From a virus, in IMG/VR virus record IMGVR_UViG_3300042924_006566, positions 1-64,000 of that record: a stretch of 64,000 nt of DNA. One strand, 5' to 3'. The position numbers were made by a program, and so were the translations under genes. The notes below the pieces were generated by a model that ran no database searches, had not been told where the DNA came from, and worked only from the letters and a program-made list of their open reading frames with translations. Below are positions 1-16,139 of this stretch, in pieces. How positions within the stretch are numbered: the first letter of the stretch is position 1; each line of letters begins with the position of its first letter.

Positions 1-295
1 AAACACTTTGAGCAGTGTTTACATTGGATCCCGCTAAACTACCGTTTAATCTGTAATACTGCATGCCTGGCACCAAACCACGCTGTGTACCCAGTGGAGT
101 GAAATACAATTCTCCACCATCATATTCCAGTGTACCTGCACTGGCAGTACTCAATGCTGTATTTGCTATAACGACTTTTCCACTGTTGTTTACAGTTAGT
201 CCTGTTGTGCCATTACCCTGTAACTCAAGGTTTCCGGTGGCGTCACCTGTAGTAATTAATGCTGTACTTGATATGCTTGCGTTAATGCTTGCCAT
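1..295 (-). CDS. Virion fibre-like protein, C-terminus beyond window
   Basis: Translating the minus strand from ATG at 295 gives an open frame to the window edge starting MASINASISSTALITTGD, at least 98 codons. It is rich in Asn, Thr, Ser and Gly with short beta-prone motifs (NLELQGNGTTGLTVNNSG, LEYDGGELYFTPLGTQRG), typical of phage tail-fibre or fibre-tip proteins. The start follows directly on the stop codon (TAA) of the collagen-like gene upstream, so the two are co-translated. The end is outside the window, so size and function are unknown. Confidence 0.75.
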   Translation of the reverse strand, partial: MASINASISSTALITTGDATGNLELQGNGTTGLTVNNSGKVVIANTALSTASAGTLEYDGGELYFTPLGTQRGLVPGMQYYRLNGSLAGSNVNTAQSV

Positions 296-556
296 TTATA
301 AGACCACCCATTTTGATCCTGAAGGAACTGTTACTGATACACCATTTGCAATATTTATTGGTCCTACGCTCATGGCTGATTTACCTGAAGTTATTGTGTA
401 ATTATAGTTAATCGACAATTCATTTTCATATAAGAATCCTGGACCAGTTGCTCCGCCAGCTGGTCCTGTTGGTCCTGTTGGTCCTGTTGGTCCTGTGGCA
501 CCAGTTGAACCTGCAATGGTAGTATTGAGTAAAGATGAAAAAAGTATAGGTGGCAT
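296..556 (-). CDS. Small collagen-like protein
   Basis: An 86-residue protein with a short run of Gly-X-Thr/Ala triplets (about residues 17-40), followed by a beta-rich tail ending VPSGSKWVVL. It resembles a miniature of the large collagen-like fibre 1.6 kb upstream. AAAGAG upstream of ATG 556 is a weak ribosome-binding site. It lies in the fibre operon, with the next gene starting immediately after its stop. It is probably a minor fibre or fibre-tip component, but no specific function can be assigned. Confidence 0.7.
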   Translation of the reverse strand: MPPILFSSLLNTTIAGSTGATGPTGPTGPTGPAGGATGPGFLYENELSINYNYTITSGKSAMSVGPINIANGVSVTVPSGSKWVVL

Positions 557-602
557 TTGTTAATCTCTTTTAAATATCAGTATTAGTTTCTTTCTGAAAA
601 AT

Positions 603-1793
603 TTAAACATAATCTTCCGGTATCATAATTATATTTGATTTCCTAGTATTTAACCTATCATCGTTACCTATGCCAAACAATCCACCATCATCATGACCCC
701 AATCTGCTATCCATACATATCGATCTGTACCAACTGATGACATTCCATCCATACCAGTTTGTGTGCTAGATGTGCCCGCAGTAGCAGATGATTTACCTGT
801 GATTGAACTCCAATCAACTGTGGATGTCCAATTATTTGTTCCTCCATAATAATAATTTACTCCATTCAAAAATGTGACTCTATTATCCACAGTAAATAAT
901 TGAGTTCCAAATGCATCTTCTTCGGTAGCATTGGCCATTGCAGGTGCAGCGGCATAAGTGATTGAGTCTAATACTGTTAATGTGCCAGTTTCAAAATTTA
1001 CCTCAAGTCTCCAAGCTGACGTACTACCAAATCTACCAATAATAAACTGATTTACGCCGTCAGAAATTGTATATAAGCTATTTCCTGGACCTGCAGAACC
1101 AATATTTACTGCGGGTGGAAGAATCGCCGAACTGAAATTGTTTACTTTGTACGTTGCTAAAGATAAGTTAATCCAAACTCCTCCAGTGACCAATGGGAAT
1201 GAAATTAAAGTTCCAATTTGAGTTCCAGATATAAAATCTGGATTATAAGTAGCCACACTACTCAGTGCGGAATTAAGTGTTACTTCAGTTGTTCCTTGAA
1301 ATTTATCCCATGATCCACTGTTAACAGCAGTTTGTTGACTTCTTGCTACTATTCCTCTACCATCGGCATCCATTGCTAAACTATCATGATCGTCATTGGA
1401 ATAAAGTAATATACTTGATGCACTTGTAGTGTATTGAAATGTGTTTGATAATAGAGAAAATGCTGATTGAGTAAATGATGTGTTACTATTAGATTTTTCG
1501 TAGGCTACAGTTATGTCTTTAGATGTGGATGTTCCAGTTTTTATTTTATATTTAAGAAAACCTGAACTAGATAAATTGCTGTAGACTAAACTCGACATAC
1601 TGGTTCTCAGCTCAGTAAGCCCCGAAACAGCACCAATACCAGTCAAAATCCAGGTATTGCCAGTTTTAGCTATATTGGCTGGCCAAAGCCCTTTAATTGA
1701 GTTTACATATTGATCGCTTAGATTCCAAAATGCGCGACCAGCAGAAGGTAAACCAACTTGTGGTATTATTCCGCCAGAAAATCTTTTTACCAT
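603..1793 (-). CDS. Putative virion/tail-fibre protein
   Basis: A 396-residue protein of beta-rich composition (Ser, Thr, Asn, Gly, few charges) with no signal peptide or membrane segment. The N-terminus (MVKRFSGGIIPQVGLPSAGRAFWNLSDQY) is compact and the C-terminal third contains WIADWGHDDGG, which may form a ligand or metal loop. It is the third gene downstream of the giant collagen-like fibre in the same transcription unit, which points to a fibre tip or decoration. The family is not recognised. Confidence 0.7.
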   Translation of the reverse strand: MVKRFSGGIIPQVGLPSAGRAFWNLSDQYVNSIKGLWPANIAKTGNTWILTGIGAVSGLTELRTSMSSLVYSNLSSSGFLKYKIKTGTSTSKDITVAYEKSNSNTSFTQSAFSLLSNTFQYTTSASSILLYSNDDHDSLAMDADGRGIVARSQQTAVNSGSWDKFQGTTEVTLNSALSSVATYNPDFISGTQIGTLISFPLVTGGVWINLSLATYKVNNFSSAILPPAVNIGSAGPGNSLYTISDGVNQFIIGRFGSTSAWRLEVNFETGTLTVLDSITYAAAPAMANATEEDAFGTQLFTVDNRVTFLNGVNYYYGGTNNWTSTVDWSSITGKSSATAGTSSTQTGMDGMSSVGTDRYVWIADWGHDDGGLFGIGNDDRLNTRKSNIIMIPEDYV

Positions 1794-2164
1794 TAACTTA
1801 TATCCTCATAACTGGCTGTTATCACCACAGAGTTTGCTGTTGAAGCTTGTGAACCAAGGCTACGGTCTTCTTCGATGTAATATTGTGTTCCTTTATCAAT
1901 AACATTTAATGTGCTATAAGCAGGAATTGTTACTTCACCGAGAATTCGAAAACCTGTTCCGCCAACATTCGCAGCCGTATAATAGGACACTGTGAGTGTT
2001 ACTGTGGCATTTGAAAAATTTGATGCATTTAATGTATTGATTTTGCTAACTTTTCCAGATCCGGCAGGATTGTTGAACACAGTAGTCATATTATTAGTAG
2101 TTAACTGTGTCCCAATTGTTCTAGCATAAATTGTTGTTACATTGACTATATTTGGCTCTGCCAT
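1793..2164 (-). CDS. Small beta-rich virion protein
   Basis: A 123-residue protein starting MAEPNIVNVTTIYARTIGTQLTT. A start six codons further upstream would overlap the giant fibre gene. ATG 2164 lies one base after the fibre stop and is preferred. The sequence alternates hydrophobic and Thr/Ser residues with GTGFRILGEVTIPAYSTLNVIDKG, consistent with a beta-sandwich virion protein. It overlaps the next gene by one base, so translation is coupled. It could be a fibre cap or trimerisation protein, but this is inference from position only. Confidence 0.7.
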   Translation of the reverse strand: MAEPNIVNVTTIYARTIGTQLTTNNMTTVFNNPAGSGKVSKINTLNASNFSNATVTLTVSYYTAANVGGTGFRILGEVTIPAYSTLNVIDKGTQYYIEEDRSLGSQASTANSVVITASYEDIS

Positions 2165-2165
2165 T

Positions 2166-9167
<7,002 letters not shown>

Positions 9168-9197
9168 TCACTTTCCCCTTGTTATTATTGTATTAAC

Positions 9198-9205
9198 TAT
9201 TTATC
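9198..9205 (-). promoter_or_regulatory. T4-like late promoter box (GATAAATA)
   Basis: On the minus strand GATAAATA lies 34 nt upstream of the TTG start of the giant fibre gene, matching the T4 late consensus TATAAATA except at the first base. The intergenic spacing equals that of the other late boxes in this window (28-34 nt). Confidence 0.55.
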
Positions 9206-9211
9206 TATCTA

Positions 9212-10342
9212 TCAAAGTGAAACATTCTTACTCAGCCAATTTAAATCATTTCTCATAGGATTTATTTCATACCAACCATTGCCTGTAAACACATTCAATA
9301 CTGACTGAAAATATTCTTCATACATTCTTCCAACTTTTTCCAATGTGAAGTTTTCAGCCCACTTCCTACAGTTTTTAGGATCAATTTTATCAATATTTTT
9401 TGCAGCCCAAGTGAATTGTTCAAATGTTCTGCAACGATAACCAGTTACACCATGAATATTATTTTCTGTAAAACTTCCCCAATCGGTGGTAATTGTTGGA
9501 GTTCCTGAGAACAACATCTCCATCTGAACACCACCAAATGGTTCATTATATAGTGAAGCTACAAATGCGCCTTTGGCTTTTGACATTAGTTCTTTTCTTT
9601 TGTTCACATCTGCATATCCAATTTCTGTTACATGAGATGGTATTGCAGGATAACCCATTTGTTTAAGTGAATTTTGCCCAGCAATAATTAGTTTAGCACC
9701 AATAGCTTCCGTTGCTTGTACTGCAATGTTTACACCTTTACCCTCATACACGCGACCTAAAAATAGAAAATAATCTTCTTTTTTATCGTTGAAAACAAAG
9801 TCATCAGGATCAAAATAGTTTGGTATTACAACATCATACCAATCTTGCATACATGTACCAACAGAATTCAGTCCATAGTATGCATGAAAGATTGCATAAG
9901 ACTCAAATATTTTAAACCTTGCCCAATGCCCACCAGCATATCCAATTCCAGGTTCAACAGTAATTAAATCTGGATGTGCATCACAAACTGGTCTGACACC
10001 TGAACCCCAAAATGGTAAAATAAAATCGTTTTTCTTTTTTCTTTTACCCACTTCTCTAATTGCATTTGCATAAAATGTTTGATAAGCATGGTCGCCTGTA
10101 TCAAATTTAAAAAAGTTTTTGCGCCAGTCATAAGAACCATAAGCTTTTTTAAGGTCCTCATTTGTTGTAACAGTTACATGTTCTGTGCATTGTAAATCTG
10201 ATTCTTCATGGCCATAGTGTATGACTTCATGGCCTAAATTGGTCATCATTTTACCAAATTTCCACACCTTTTGAGTGTATGCACATGCATTATATTCTTT
10301 TGAAGTAACTGTATGGGGCAAACCTAATATATGGAATCTCAT
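9212..10342 (-). CDS. Glycosyltransferase, GT4/GT-B type
   Basis: A 376-residue protein with the organisation of retaining GT-B (family 4) glycosyltransferases. The N-terminal Rossmann domain opens MRFHILGLPHTVTSKEYNACAYTQKV. The donor-binding C-terminal domain has FLGRVYEGKGVNIAVQA, then KLIIAGQ and the GAFVASLYNEPFGGVQMEMLFSGTPTITTDWG segment, which carries the E-x7-E-type motif (EPFGGVQME). It should transfer a sugar from a nucleotide-sugar donor. ATG 10342 is chosen because an earlier start would overlap the oxygenase stop at 10344. It lies between a prolyl-hydroxylase-like gene and the giant collagen-like fibre, so fibre glycosylation is an attractive but unproven role. Host surface-glycan modification is an alternative. 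Confidence 0.85.
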   Translation of the reverse strand: MRFHILGLPHTVTSKEYNACAYTQKVWKFGKMMTNLGHEVIHYGHEESDLQCTEHVTVTTNEDLKKAYGSYDWRKNFFKFDTGDHAYQTFYANAIREVGKRKKKNDFILPFWGSGVRPVCDAHPDLITVEPGIGYAGGHWARFKIFESYAIFHAYYGLNSVGTCMQDWYDVVIPNYFDPDDFVFNDKKEDYFLFLGRVYEGKGVNIAVQATEAIGAKLIIAGQNSLKQMGYPAIPSHVTEIGYADVNKRKELMSKAKGAFVASLYNEPFGGVQMEMLFSGTPTITTDWGSFTENNIHGVTGYRCRTFEQFTWAAKNIDKIDPKNCRKWAENFTLEKVGRMYEEYFQSVLNVFTGNGWYEINPMRNDLNWLSKNVSL

Positions 10343-10343
10343 A

Positions 10344-10916
10344 TCATCTCCACTTTGGACCATCAAACCAACAAGCCAAACTATGCCGCACACCTTTGGT
10401 TACAGGTAATGCGGCATGTGGCATAAAAGAAGGAATAAAAATTACAGTACCTTGTTCGCGGATTTCTTCTTTATTTGGATAGAAATTTGCATCGTAAACT
10501 TCAAAATCTCCACCATCATAATCAGAAGGATCCGTTAATTGAACAACGGCTGTTAATTTTCGGTGATAAACTGGATCGTTATTGATCCAGAAAACATCAT
10601 GGTGTTTTTTATATTCACCTTGATAAGCAGAATCATATTCTGCCAATTGTATATAATCTATTTTTGTGACATGAAAACCAAACCAATCTTCATTTGCTTT
10701 GATAGCCATTTTCCACATCTCATCAAACAAAAAATTAAATTGTCGATGTTCTTTTAATATAAATCTTGTTTGGCTTTTTCTGTATTGGGTGTCTACACTT
10801 TTGCCCTCGACACCAAGGGTTGCGTTTTGTTTAGGTAGTTGTAGACCTAAATTTAAAATTTGATTGCAAGTTTCCGGAGAAAAATAACTTTTAAAATAAC
10901 ACCATTCACCTTTCAT
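10344..10916 (-). CDS. 2OG-Fe(II) oxygenase, prolyl 4-hydroxylase-like
   Basis: A 190-residue protein matching the P4H/PKHD class of 2-oxoglutarate- and Fe(II)-dependent dioxygenases. The iron ligands are visible as an HxD motif in KKHHDVFWIN (about residue 105) and a distal His in IPSFMPHAALPVTKGVRHSL (about residues 163-180). The Arg in GVRHSL is placed to bind the 2OG carboxylate, and GGDFEVYD precedes the distal motif as usual. It hydroxylates a protein or small molecule while decarboxylating 2OG. It is two genes upstream of a giant collagen-like fibre and adjacent to a glycosyltransferase, so collagen-like Pro or other residues are candidate substrates. Such oxygenases are common in environmental T4-like phages, with substrates generally unknown. 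Confidence 0.88.
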   Translation of the reverse strand: MKGEWCYFKSYFSPETCNQILNLGLQLPKQNATLGVEGKSVDTQYRKSQTRFILKEHRQFNFLFDEMWKMAIKANEDWFGFHVTKIDYIQLAEYDSAYQGEYKKHHDVFWINNDPVYHRKLTAVVQLTDPSDYDGGDFEVYDANFYPNKEEIREQGTVIFIPSFMPHAALPVTKGVRHSLACWFDGPKWR

Positions 10917-10932
10917 AATATTTCACTTTCAC

Positions 10933-12198
10933 TTATGTTGCGATAGCAGTCCTCAATAATTTGATTGTTGTTGGTGACGCATCAGGTTGAAATAAAAGAT
11001 TTAAATAACCACCGGAACAAGAAGCATCCACATTACCCAGTCTTGTGCTCGTAAATATTTCACCATACTGTGTTATGAATGCAGAACTTCCATCTTGTAA
11101 AACTCTGACTTCAAACACATGATAATTTGATCCGTTTGTTAACTGTACATCATATTTAGCACTTCTAAATTCTGATGTTAAAAATCTATCAACTATTACT
11201 TGATTTGTATTTGATGAGGTATATGATATTGAAGTGAGTGTACTGGTATTAACCGACAGCGCAGCATTAACTTTTAATTTATTTTTAACAGTTGTATTGT
11301 CGGGATCAATTGTGATGACTACATTTTGTTCATCATATCCACCTGCAACAATTCTTGTTTGAATGCCAGGTGTATCGGATGTGGTACCAATAATTAAGTT
11401 TCCACCTAATTGACTGGTGTTACCTTGCACATAAAGATAACCATCAAGAGGATAAATCGTACCTTCTGTTAACTGTGAACTGTGTAGTCCAAGGTCCAAA
11501 TAAAATGTTTCATCAGTACCAACATCTGCCGTGATAACATAATCTGCTGATCCGTGTTCGTCAATATTTTGTGCATTGACCTGAACATATGAAGAAACAT
11601 TGCCAGTAAATTGAGCAATTAAATTTGGTAGTGGTGTATGACCTCTAGTTGCAAGACCGGAATATAATGTATTTTCAACAATTATATACTTGACTTCGAT
11701 GTTTGCTGTGTTCATCAGCAAATCACCCGTCATTGTATCGCCAGTTTTCAGTACTGAGTTATTCGCTCTGTTGAAAGCCGCATTTGCGTGTGGTCTTGCA
11801 TAAGTATCAACAGAACCGGAAGCTAAAGTATTTGCTAAACCATATGCTGCATTTGCCTGTAAGAAAGCTGCATTTGCATACGAACCGGCTGAACCGCCAG
11901 TAGATGAGAGTGTTATTGTTTTACTGCTGGCATTCGCATCAATTAATATGCCAGGCCCAGCGGCAAGAGATAGTACATCAGTTGGTGATGTGGAAATTAC
12001 TAATGTGGAGTTCGCATTGATAGTATTGAAAGTATCTTGATTTTCAATAAAATCAATGTTGTTTAATAAATTTTTATAAAACAGCTTACCATCAGCATAG
12101 TTGATAGCAAGTTCACCATAATTTAAGTTTGCTGGTGTGTTGCCTGAACTTCCTGACTTTTTTAGTTGTATAGCTGTATTAGTGATTGCTGTAGGCAT
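10933..12198 (-). CDS. Tail-fibre protein with YGELAINYADGKLFYKN N-terminus
   Basis: A 421-residue fibre protein. The N-terminal motif LKKSGSSGNTPANLNYGELAINYADGKLFYKN is a recurrent head-attachment signature of fibres in environmental T4-like phages. A central segment (about residues 185-300: FTGNVSSYVQVNAQNIDEHGSADYVITADVGTD, DGYLYVQGN) is paralogous to part of the 572-aa protein at 26746-28464. Ala/Asn-rich repeats near residue 125 (ANAAFLQANAAYGLANT) look like a trimeric coiled or stalk segment. It is probably a tail-fibre or baseplate-attached appendage. Confidence 0.8.
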   Translation of the reverse strand: MPTAITNTAIQLKKSGSSGNTPANLNYGELAINYADGKLFYKNLLNNIDFIENQDTFNTINANSTLVISTSPTDVLSLAAGPGILIDANASSKTITLSSTGGSAGSYANAAFLQANAAYGLANTLASGSVDTYARPHANAAFNRANNSVLKTGDTMTGDLLMNTANIEVKYIIVENTLYSGLATRGHTPLPNLIAQFTGNVSSYVQVNAQNIDEHGSADYVITADVGTDETFYLDLGLHSSQLTEGTIYPLDGYLYVQGNTSQLGGNLIIGTTSDTPGIQTRIVAGGYDEQNVVITIDPDNTTVKNKLKVNAALSVNTSTLTSISYTSSNTNQVIVDRFLTSEFRSAKYDVQLTNGSNYHVFEVRVLQDGSSAFITQYGEIFTSTRLGNVDASCSGGYLNLLFQPDASPTTIKLLRTAIAT

Positions 12199-12202
12199 TT
12201 AA

Positions 12203-12835
12203 TTAAAAAACTCCGCCGTCCTTGTTTTCTTCTTCAGTTTCTTCAACTGTAGGTTTAGCATTCATCAAGTCAAACTTTTTTCTCTTGGCAGGAGACATTT
12301 CAAGATAAGCAATTCGATCATTAAGAGCTTTAATTTCCTCTTTGTGTTTGGAAATTGTTTTATTCAATTTTTCGTTATGTTCTTTATTCAAAGAATTTAA
12401 TTTATCATTTTGTTCACTATTCAACTTATTAATTCTGTTGTTGAAGTCATTTGTAATGTTATTTACTTTTACTTGTAATTCATTTCGTGTTGATTGGTGT
12501 GCTTCACGTTCTTTTACCAATTCATTTCTAAAAGTCTCAACATGTGCCGCCTCACTTTTTACATTTTCATATTGATTTCTAATTATTTTAAGTTCATTAA
12601 TTTCAGTTGATAATTTTTTAATTTCATTGGAATATTGTGTTATTGTCGTTTCACTTGATTCTTTAGAAGAACTTAGAATACCTTGCAATTCTTCAACTTT
12701 TTGTTGTAAATCACCAATAACTTCTTCAGAAATTCTAGCATTTGCCTGCATCGAGACATTTCGTACCACACAATCTGTTAATGTGGTAGTTAATGTCTCG
12801 ATATAATAATTAAGATATTTTTCATTTGCTGCCAT
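12203..12835 (-). CDS. Coiled-coil protein
   Basis: A 210-residue, highly charged protein (Lys/Glu/Asn-rich). It is predicted almost entirely coiled coil from about residue 40 to 175 by its heptad-like pattern (LQQKVEELQGILSSSKESS, NKLNSEQNDKLNSLNKEHNEKL). It ends with an acidic tail, EETEEENKDGGVF. The final GGVF/GGxF residues recur at the ends of neighbouring fibre genes (LDGGQF, VDGGNF), suggesting a shared C-terminal motif. It may be a fibre chaperone or a structural rod. AGGAG precedes ATG 12835. Confidence 0.75.
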   Translation of the reverse strand: MAANEKYLNYYIETLTTTLTDCVVRNVSMQANARISEEVIGDLQQKVEELQGILSSSKESSETTITQYSNEIKKLSTEINELKIIRNQYENVKSEAAHVETFRNELVKEREAHQSTRNELQVKVNNITNDFNNRINKLNSEQNDKLNSLNKEHNEKLNKTISKHKEEIKALNDRIAYLEMSPAKRKKFDLMNAKPTVEETEEENKDGGVF

Positions 12836-12878
12836 TTCAAACTCCTATTATAAAGATGATATAGATTATATAGTTACA

Positions 12879-14519
12879 TTAGAATTGACCACCATCAAGT
12901 GTGGTTGACCATACGGGAACACCAGCATTTGTGACTGTCATAATTTGATTTGAGAATGTTTGATCTGAAGTGCCTGCTGCTGCGGTAACTTGTAATGGTC
13001 CTGAAGCATTTCCATACAACATGCCATTTGTTGTGAATGTATTTTGTCCTGTACCACCTTGTGCAGTAGTCAATCCAGAAATTGCAGTAAATGTGGCTGC
13101 CGTAAATCTTCCGTATGCATCAACTGTTACTGATGTAATTGTGCTGTTCGATGCGCCTGTTCCAGTTGCAACAAATGTTGTATTTGATAATGTTTCTAGA
13201 GCGCCACTTCCGTTACCGATAAGAATAGCACCACTAGTGAATGAACTTTGGCCTGTACCACCTTGGCTGGTAGTCAGTCCAGAAATTGCTTGTGTGGTAA
13301 ATGATGTTACACGACCATAAACATCTGTTGTCAGATTCGAAACAGTTGCATTTGCAGATAACGATGAATTGACTGCACTTACATTCGCAAGTTGTTTGAC
13401 TGAATTGGTGCCATCACCAAGTAAAATTTGTCCTGCTGTAAATGACGATTGACCTGTACCGCCACTTGGAACACCTAGTGGTGTGCTGACTGACAGGTTA
13501 CTAACAGTAATTGAACCTGCAATTAAATTACCCTTGAAGTAACCAGCATTAACATTTGCGGTTCTGAAATCATTGTTTGCAAGGTCAATGACATTACCGC
13601 TGGGCTCCACATTGTAGTGATCAAAGACATAGAATTCTTTTGTTCCGGCGTGGCGAATAACACCAGCATGTCGATCTGATCCGTCATTATAGTGACCAAC
13701 AAAACCAATATCAACAATATCAGCTGAATTATTTGATGCTAAGAATAGTAATGGGTCAGCAATATTCAATGTATCGACATTAATGATTGTTTCAGTACCT
13801 AGAACAATCAGGTTACCACTGATCTCAACATCACCATCAATTGTCTGTTTCGAGATTACTGTATTGGAACGAACAACTGTAGTATCAGTACCAAATACAA
13901 CTTGACCGTTCGATACTGCTGTTACGACACCTGATCCATTACCCAAGAATGATAGTGTTTCACCACCATTAAATGTATCTGTTCCTGTATTGCCTGAAAT
14001 CGTGAAAGAGGTCGCGACTACGGTGTTTGCAATCGCCATTACACGACCGTTGGCGGCCACAGTTACAACTGGTATTGCGGTTGCTCCACCATAAACACCG
14101 GCTGTTAAACCTGATACAGGATCTAAAGAAGCATTAAGAACTACATTGCTTGTACCATCAAAAGATACAGCATTGGCGGAAATGTCTCCGCCACTTATTG
14201 AGAAGTCTCTAGGAACTAAGAGTTGTGTTGCAGAATTGGAGTTACCAATTATGCTACCAATAATATTTGCGGTAATATAATTGAAAGAAACATTACCGGA
14301 AGCATCTCTACGAACAAGAGTATTTCCAATATTTGTATCTGTTGCATTATCAATTTGTGAGGTATAGTATTGACCACCAACATTAACAACACCATTACCA
14401 TCCGGAGAACCGATGAAAATCGTATTGGACTGATAGGAGTATGCCAATTCGCCCGCTAACAACGATGACGGTACACCTGTTGATAGTGAGCGTTTAATTC
14501 TGATGTTGGTATTTGCCAT
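12879..14519 (-). CDS. Tail-fibre protein with GGTGQSSF repeats
   Basis: A 546-residue fibre protein. The N-terminus MANTNIRIKRSLSTGVPSSLLAGELAYSYQSNTIFIG carries the same LxxGELAY attachment signature as other fibres here. The C-terminal half has three tandem repeats around GGTGQSSFTAGQILLGDG, GGTGQSSFTSGAILIGNG and GGTGQNTFTTNGMLYGNA, a common phage fibre-shaft repeat. It ends in STTLDGGQF. GAGGAAC upstream of ATG 14519 and a late box 34 nt upstream support expression as a late gene. Confidence 0.82.
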   Translation of the reverse strand: MANTNIRIKRSLSTGVPSSLLAGELAYSYQSNTIFIGSPDGNGVVNVGGQYYTSQIDNATDTNIGNTLVRRDASGNVSFNYITANIIGSIIGNSNSATQLLVPRDFSISGGDISANAVSFDGTSNVVLNASLDPVSGLTAGVYGGATAIPVVTVAANGRVMAIANTVVATSFTISGNTGTDTFNGGETLSFLGNGSGVVTAVSNGQVVFGTDTTVVRSNTVISKQTIDGDVEISGNLIVLGTETIINVDTLNIADPLLFLASNNSADIVDIGFVGHYNDGSDRHAGVIRHAGTKEFYVFDHYNVEPSGNVIDLANNDFRTANVNAGYFKGNLIAGSITVSNLSVSTPLGVPSGGTGQSSFTAGQILLGDGTNSVKQLANVSAVNSSLSANATVSNLTTDVYGRVTSFTTQAISGLTTSQGGTGQSSFTSGAILIGNGSGALETLSNTTFVATGTGASNSTITSVTVDAYGRFTAATFTAISGLTTAQGGTGQNTFTTNGMLYGNASGPLQVTAAAGTSDQTFSNQIMTVTNAGVPVWSTTLDGGQF

Positions 14520-14552
14520 TTTTGTTCCTCAATTGATGAAGTTTTATATTGT

Positions 14553-14560
14553 TATTTATT
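14553..14560 (-). promoter_or_regulatory. T4-like late promoter box (AATAAATA)
   Basis: AATAAATA on the minus strand lies 34 nt before the start of the 546-aa fibre gene and just after the stop of the preceding gene. The position equals that of the other late boxes in the window. The first base deviates from the T4 consensus TATAAATA. Confidence 0.5.
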
Positions 14561-15764
14561 AAAAATTGCCACCGTCAACTGTGGCCGAAATAGATCCTCT
14601 GAGATAAATGTCGTTATTCGGATAGACCGTTATTGCACTAAAATTATTAACGTTAACATTTATTTCGTTTTCGGAAATTAAATCGATTGTTTTGTTATTC
14701 GAATCCAAATTTATTGCACTATTTTGCGTCTGTATCAGAGTTCCAAAAGAATTTGTGGTGACAAAGTGTATATTGGAATAGTTTACTTGTGCATATCCTG
14801 TGTTTTGTGCATATAAATCTATGCCATTTGCACTCTGAATATTACCAATTTGTAGGTTTGCCGTTGGTTCACCTAAGAAAACCAAAGGTCCCAATATTGT
14901 ATCACCAATTCTCTGTACATAATTAGTTAAAACAATACTGTTTGCAATCGCCAACGCCAAATTTGCAGCGTCAATAGCGGTTTGTGCGGTTATTTCTGCT
15001 GTTTGCGCAGTTATGATAGCAGTTTGTGCATCGATTGTGGCCGTCTGTGCGGTTACAAATGCTTCATTTGCCGTTATGTAAGCGGTTGCTGCGTAATAAT
15101 AAGAGCCTGCAGCAATATCATATGATGTATTTGCTGTATTTGCTGCAGCATTTGCCGTTTCGATGGCGCCATTTGCAGTAGTCAGTGCCGCAGCCGAGTA
15201 ATAATAACCACCAAGGCCTAGATCATAAGCTGTATTTGCAGTACTGAACGCTGCGTTTGAAGAATCGAGCGCAGTATTCGCTGTGTTGATAGCTGTATTT
15301 GATGTTGCAATTGCTTCACCAGAGTAATAATATGCTCCAACAGATAATGAGTAGGCTGTGTTTGCTGTGTCTTCTGCTCTTTCACCTGCGCCGGCATCGA
15401 TTGTTGTATTTGCTGGCGCATTAAAAAACATTGTTCCGCCTGATGGGGAACTCAATACCATCGTATTACCATTGGCGGAGATTGTTCCACCACCAAGGTC
15501 TATCGTATTCGCCGCAATGAATAGTGTTTTATATCTAAGTGTCGGCGATCCAATATTATAAACTTGATCGGATCTAGGTAATATATTTCCGGTAAATGTT
15601 GTACCTTCAATTATAATATTACCAGTTACTGTTCCACCAGTATTGGAAAAGAAATTGTTTGCAGAACCTAAAAAGGTGGTCGTGCTATGGACTACTTGGT
15701 CTTTACCCGAGTCTACTTTGACTGTTATTGGTTGTGGATTTGTGACCGTAATCTTCGTTGGCAT
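14559..15764 (-). CDS. Fibre protein with Ala/Asn-rich YYYS repeats
   Basis: A 401-residue protein opening MPTKITVTNPQPITVKVDSGKDQVVHSTTTFLGSANNFFSNTGG. Residues 45-110 include the fibre signature GNILPRSDQVYNIGSPTLRYKTLFIAANTIDLGG. This is followed by repeats of about 35 residues (NTAYSLSVGAYYYSGEAIATSNTAINTANT, NTAYDLGLGGYYYSAAALTTANGAIETAN, and similar) and an alternating TAQTAIITAQTAEITAQTA segment, likely a helical or trimeric shaft. It ends SATVDGGNF. It is probably a tail-fibre shaft or attachment protein. The exact location on the virion cannot be told. Confidence 0.78.
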   Translation of the reverse strand: MPTKITVTNPQPITVKVDSGKDQVVHSTTTFLGSANNFFSNTGGTVTGNIIIEGTTFTGNILPRSDQVYNIGSPTLRYKTLFIAANTIDLGGGTISANGNTMVLSSPSGGTMFFNAPANTTIDAGAGERAEDTANTAYSLSVGAYYYSGEAIATSNTAINTANTALDSSNAAFSTANTAYDLGLGGYYYSAAALTTANGAIETANAAANTANTSYDIAAGSYYYAATAYITANEAFVTAQTATIDAQTAIITAQTAEITAQTAIDAANLALAIANSIVLTNYVQRIGDTILGPLVFLGEPTANLQIGNIQSANGIDLYAQNTGYAQVNYSNIHFVTTNSFGTLIQTQNSAINLDSNNKTIDLISENEINVNVNNFSAITVYPNNDIYLRGSISATVDGGNF

Positions 15765-15778
15765 CTCTTGCCTTTACT

Positions 15779-16120
15779 TTATCTGGTTACAGCAGGAGAA
15801 ACAAAAATTTGTCCTTCTAGTATTCTTGTTACATTGTTTGAAGAATTTTCTATTAGTCGAACATCATACACTAATTTTCCAGGTTTAACATTTGATGTTA
15901 CAGCCGAATTAGCTGTTAAACGAATTACACCATTACTAGCATCAACAATTGATGCATTAAAAACTATTGTTGGATTCGTAGAATAATAGGAACGGCGTGC
16001 TTGACTACTGACCGAAAAGCCAGTTAGATTATAACTGTTACCATTAACATCATCAAGTGTAAGGTCGCTGGTAAAAGTTGTGCCCTGTTCTATAAATTGA
16101 TCTGCGTATCCTGCTGGCAT
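15779..16120 (-). CDS. Small beta-rich virion protein (fibre operon)
   Basis: A 113-residue protein (MPAGYADQFIEQGTTFTSDLTLDDVNGNSYNLTGFSVSSQAR...ILEGQIFVSPAVTR). The layout, an N-terminal beta-strand pair then a C-terminal strand ending in IxVSPxVTR, is a frequent small structural protein next to fibre genes in environmental T4-like phages. It resembles the small receptor-binding or baseplate upper-protein beta domains of other phages. AGGAAC precedes ATG 16120, and a late box sits 30 nt upstream inside a hairpin. The exact function is unknown. Confidence 0.72.
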   Translation of the reverse strand: MPAGYADQFIEQGTTFTSDLTLDDVNGNSYNLTGFSVSSQARRSYYSTNPTIVFNASIVDASNGVIRLTANSAVTSNVKPGKLVYDVRLIENSSNNVTRILEGQIFVSPAVTR

Positions 16121-16139
16121 AATAAGTTCCTGATTTTAA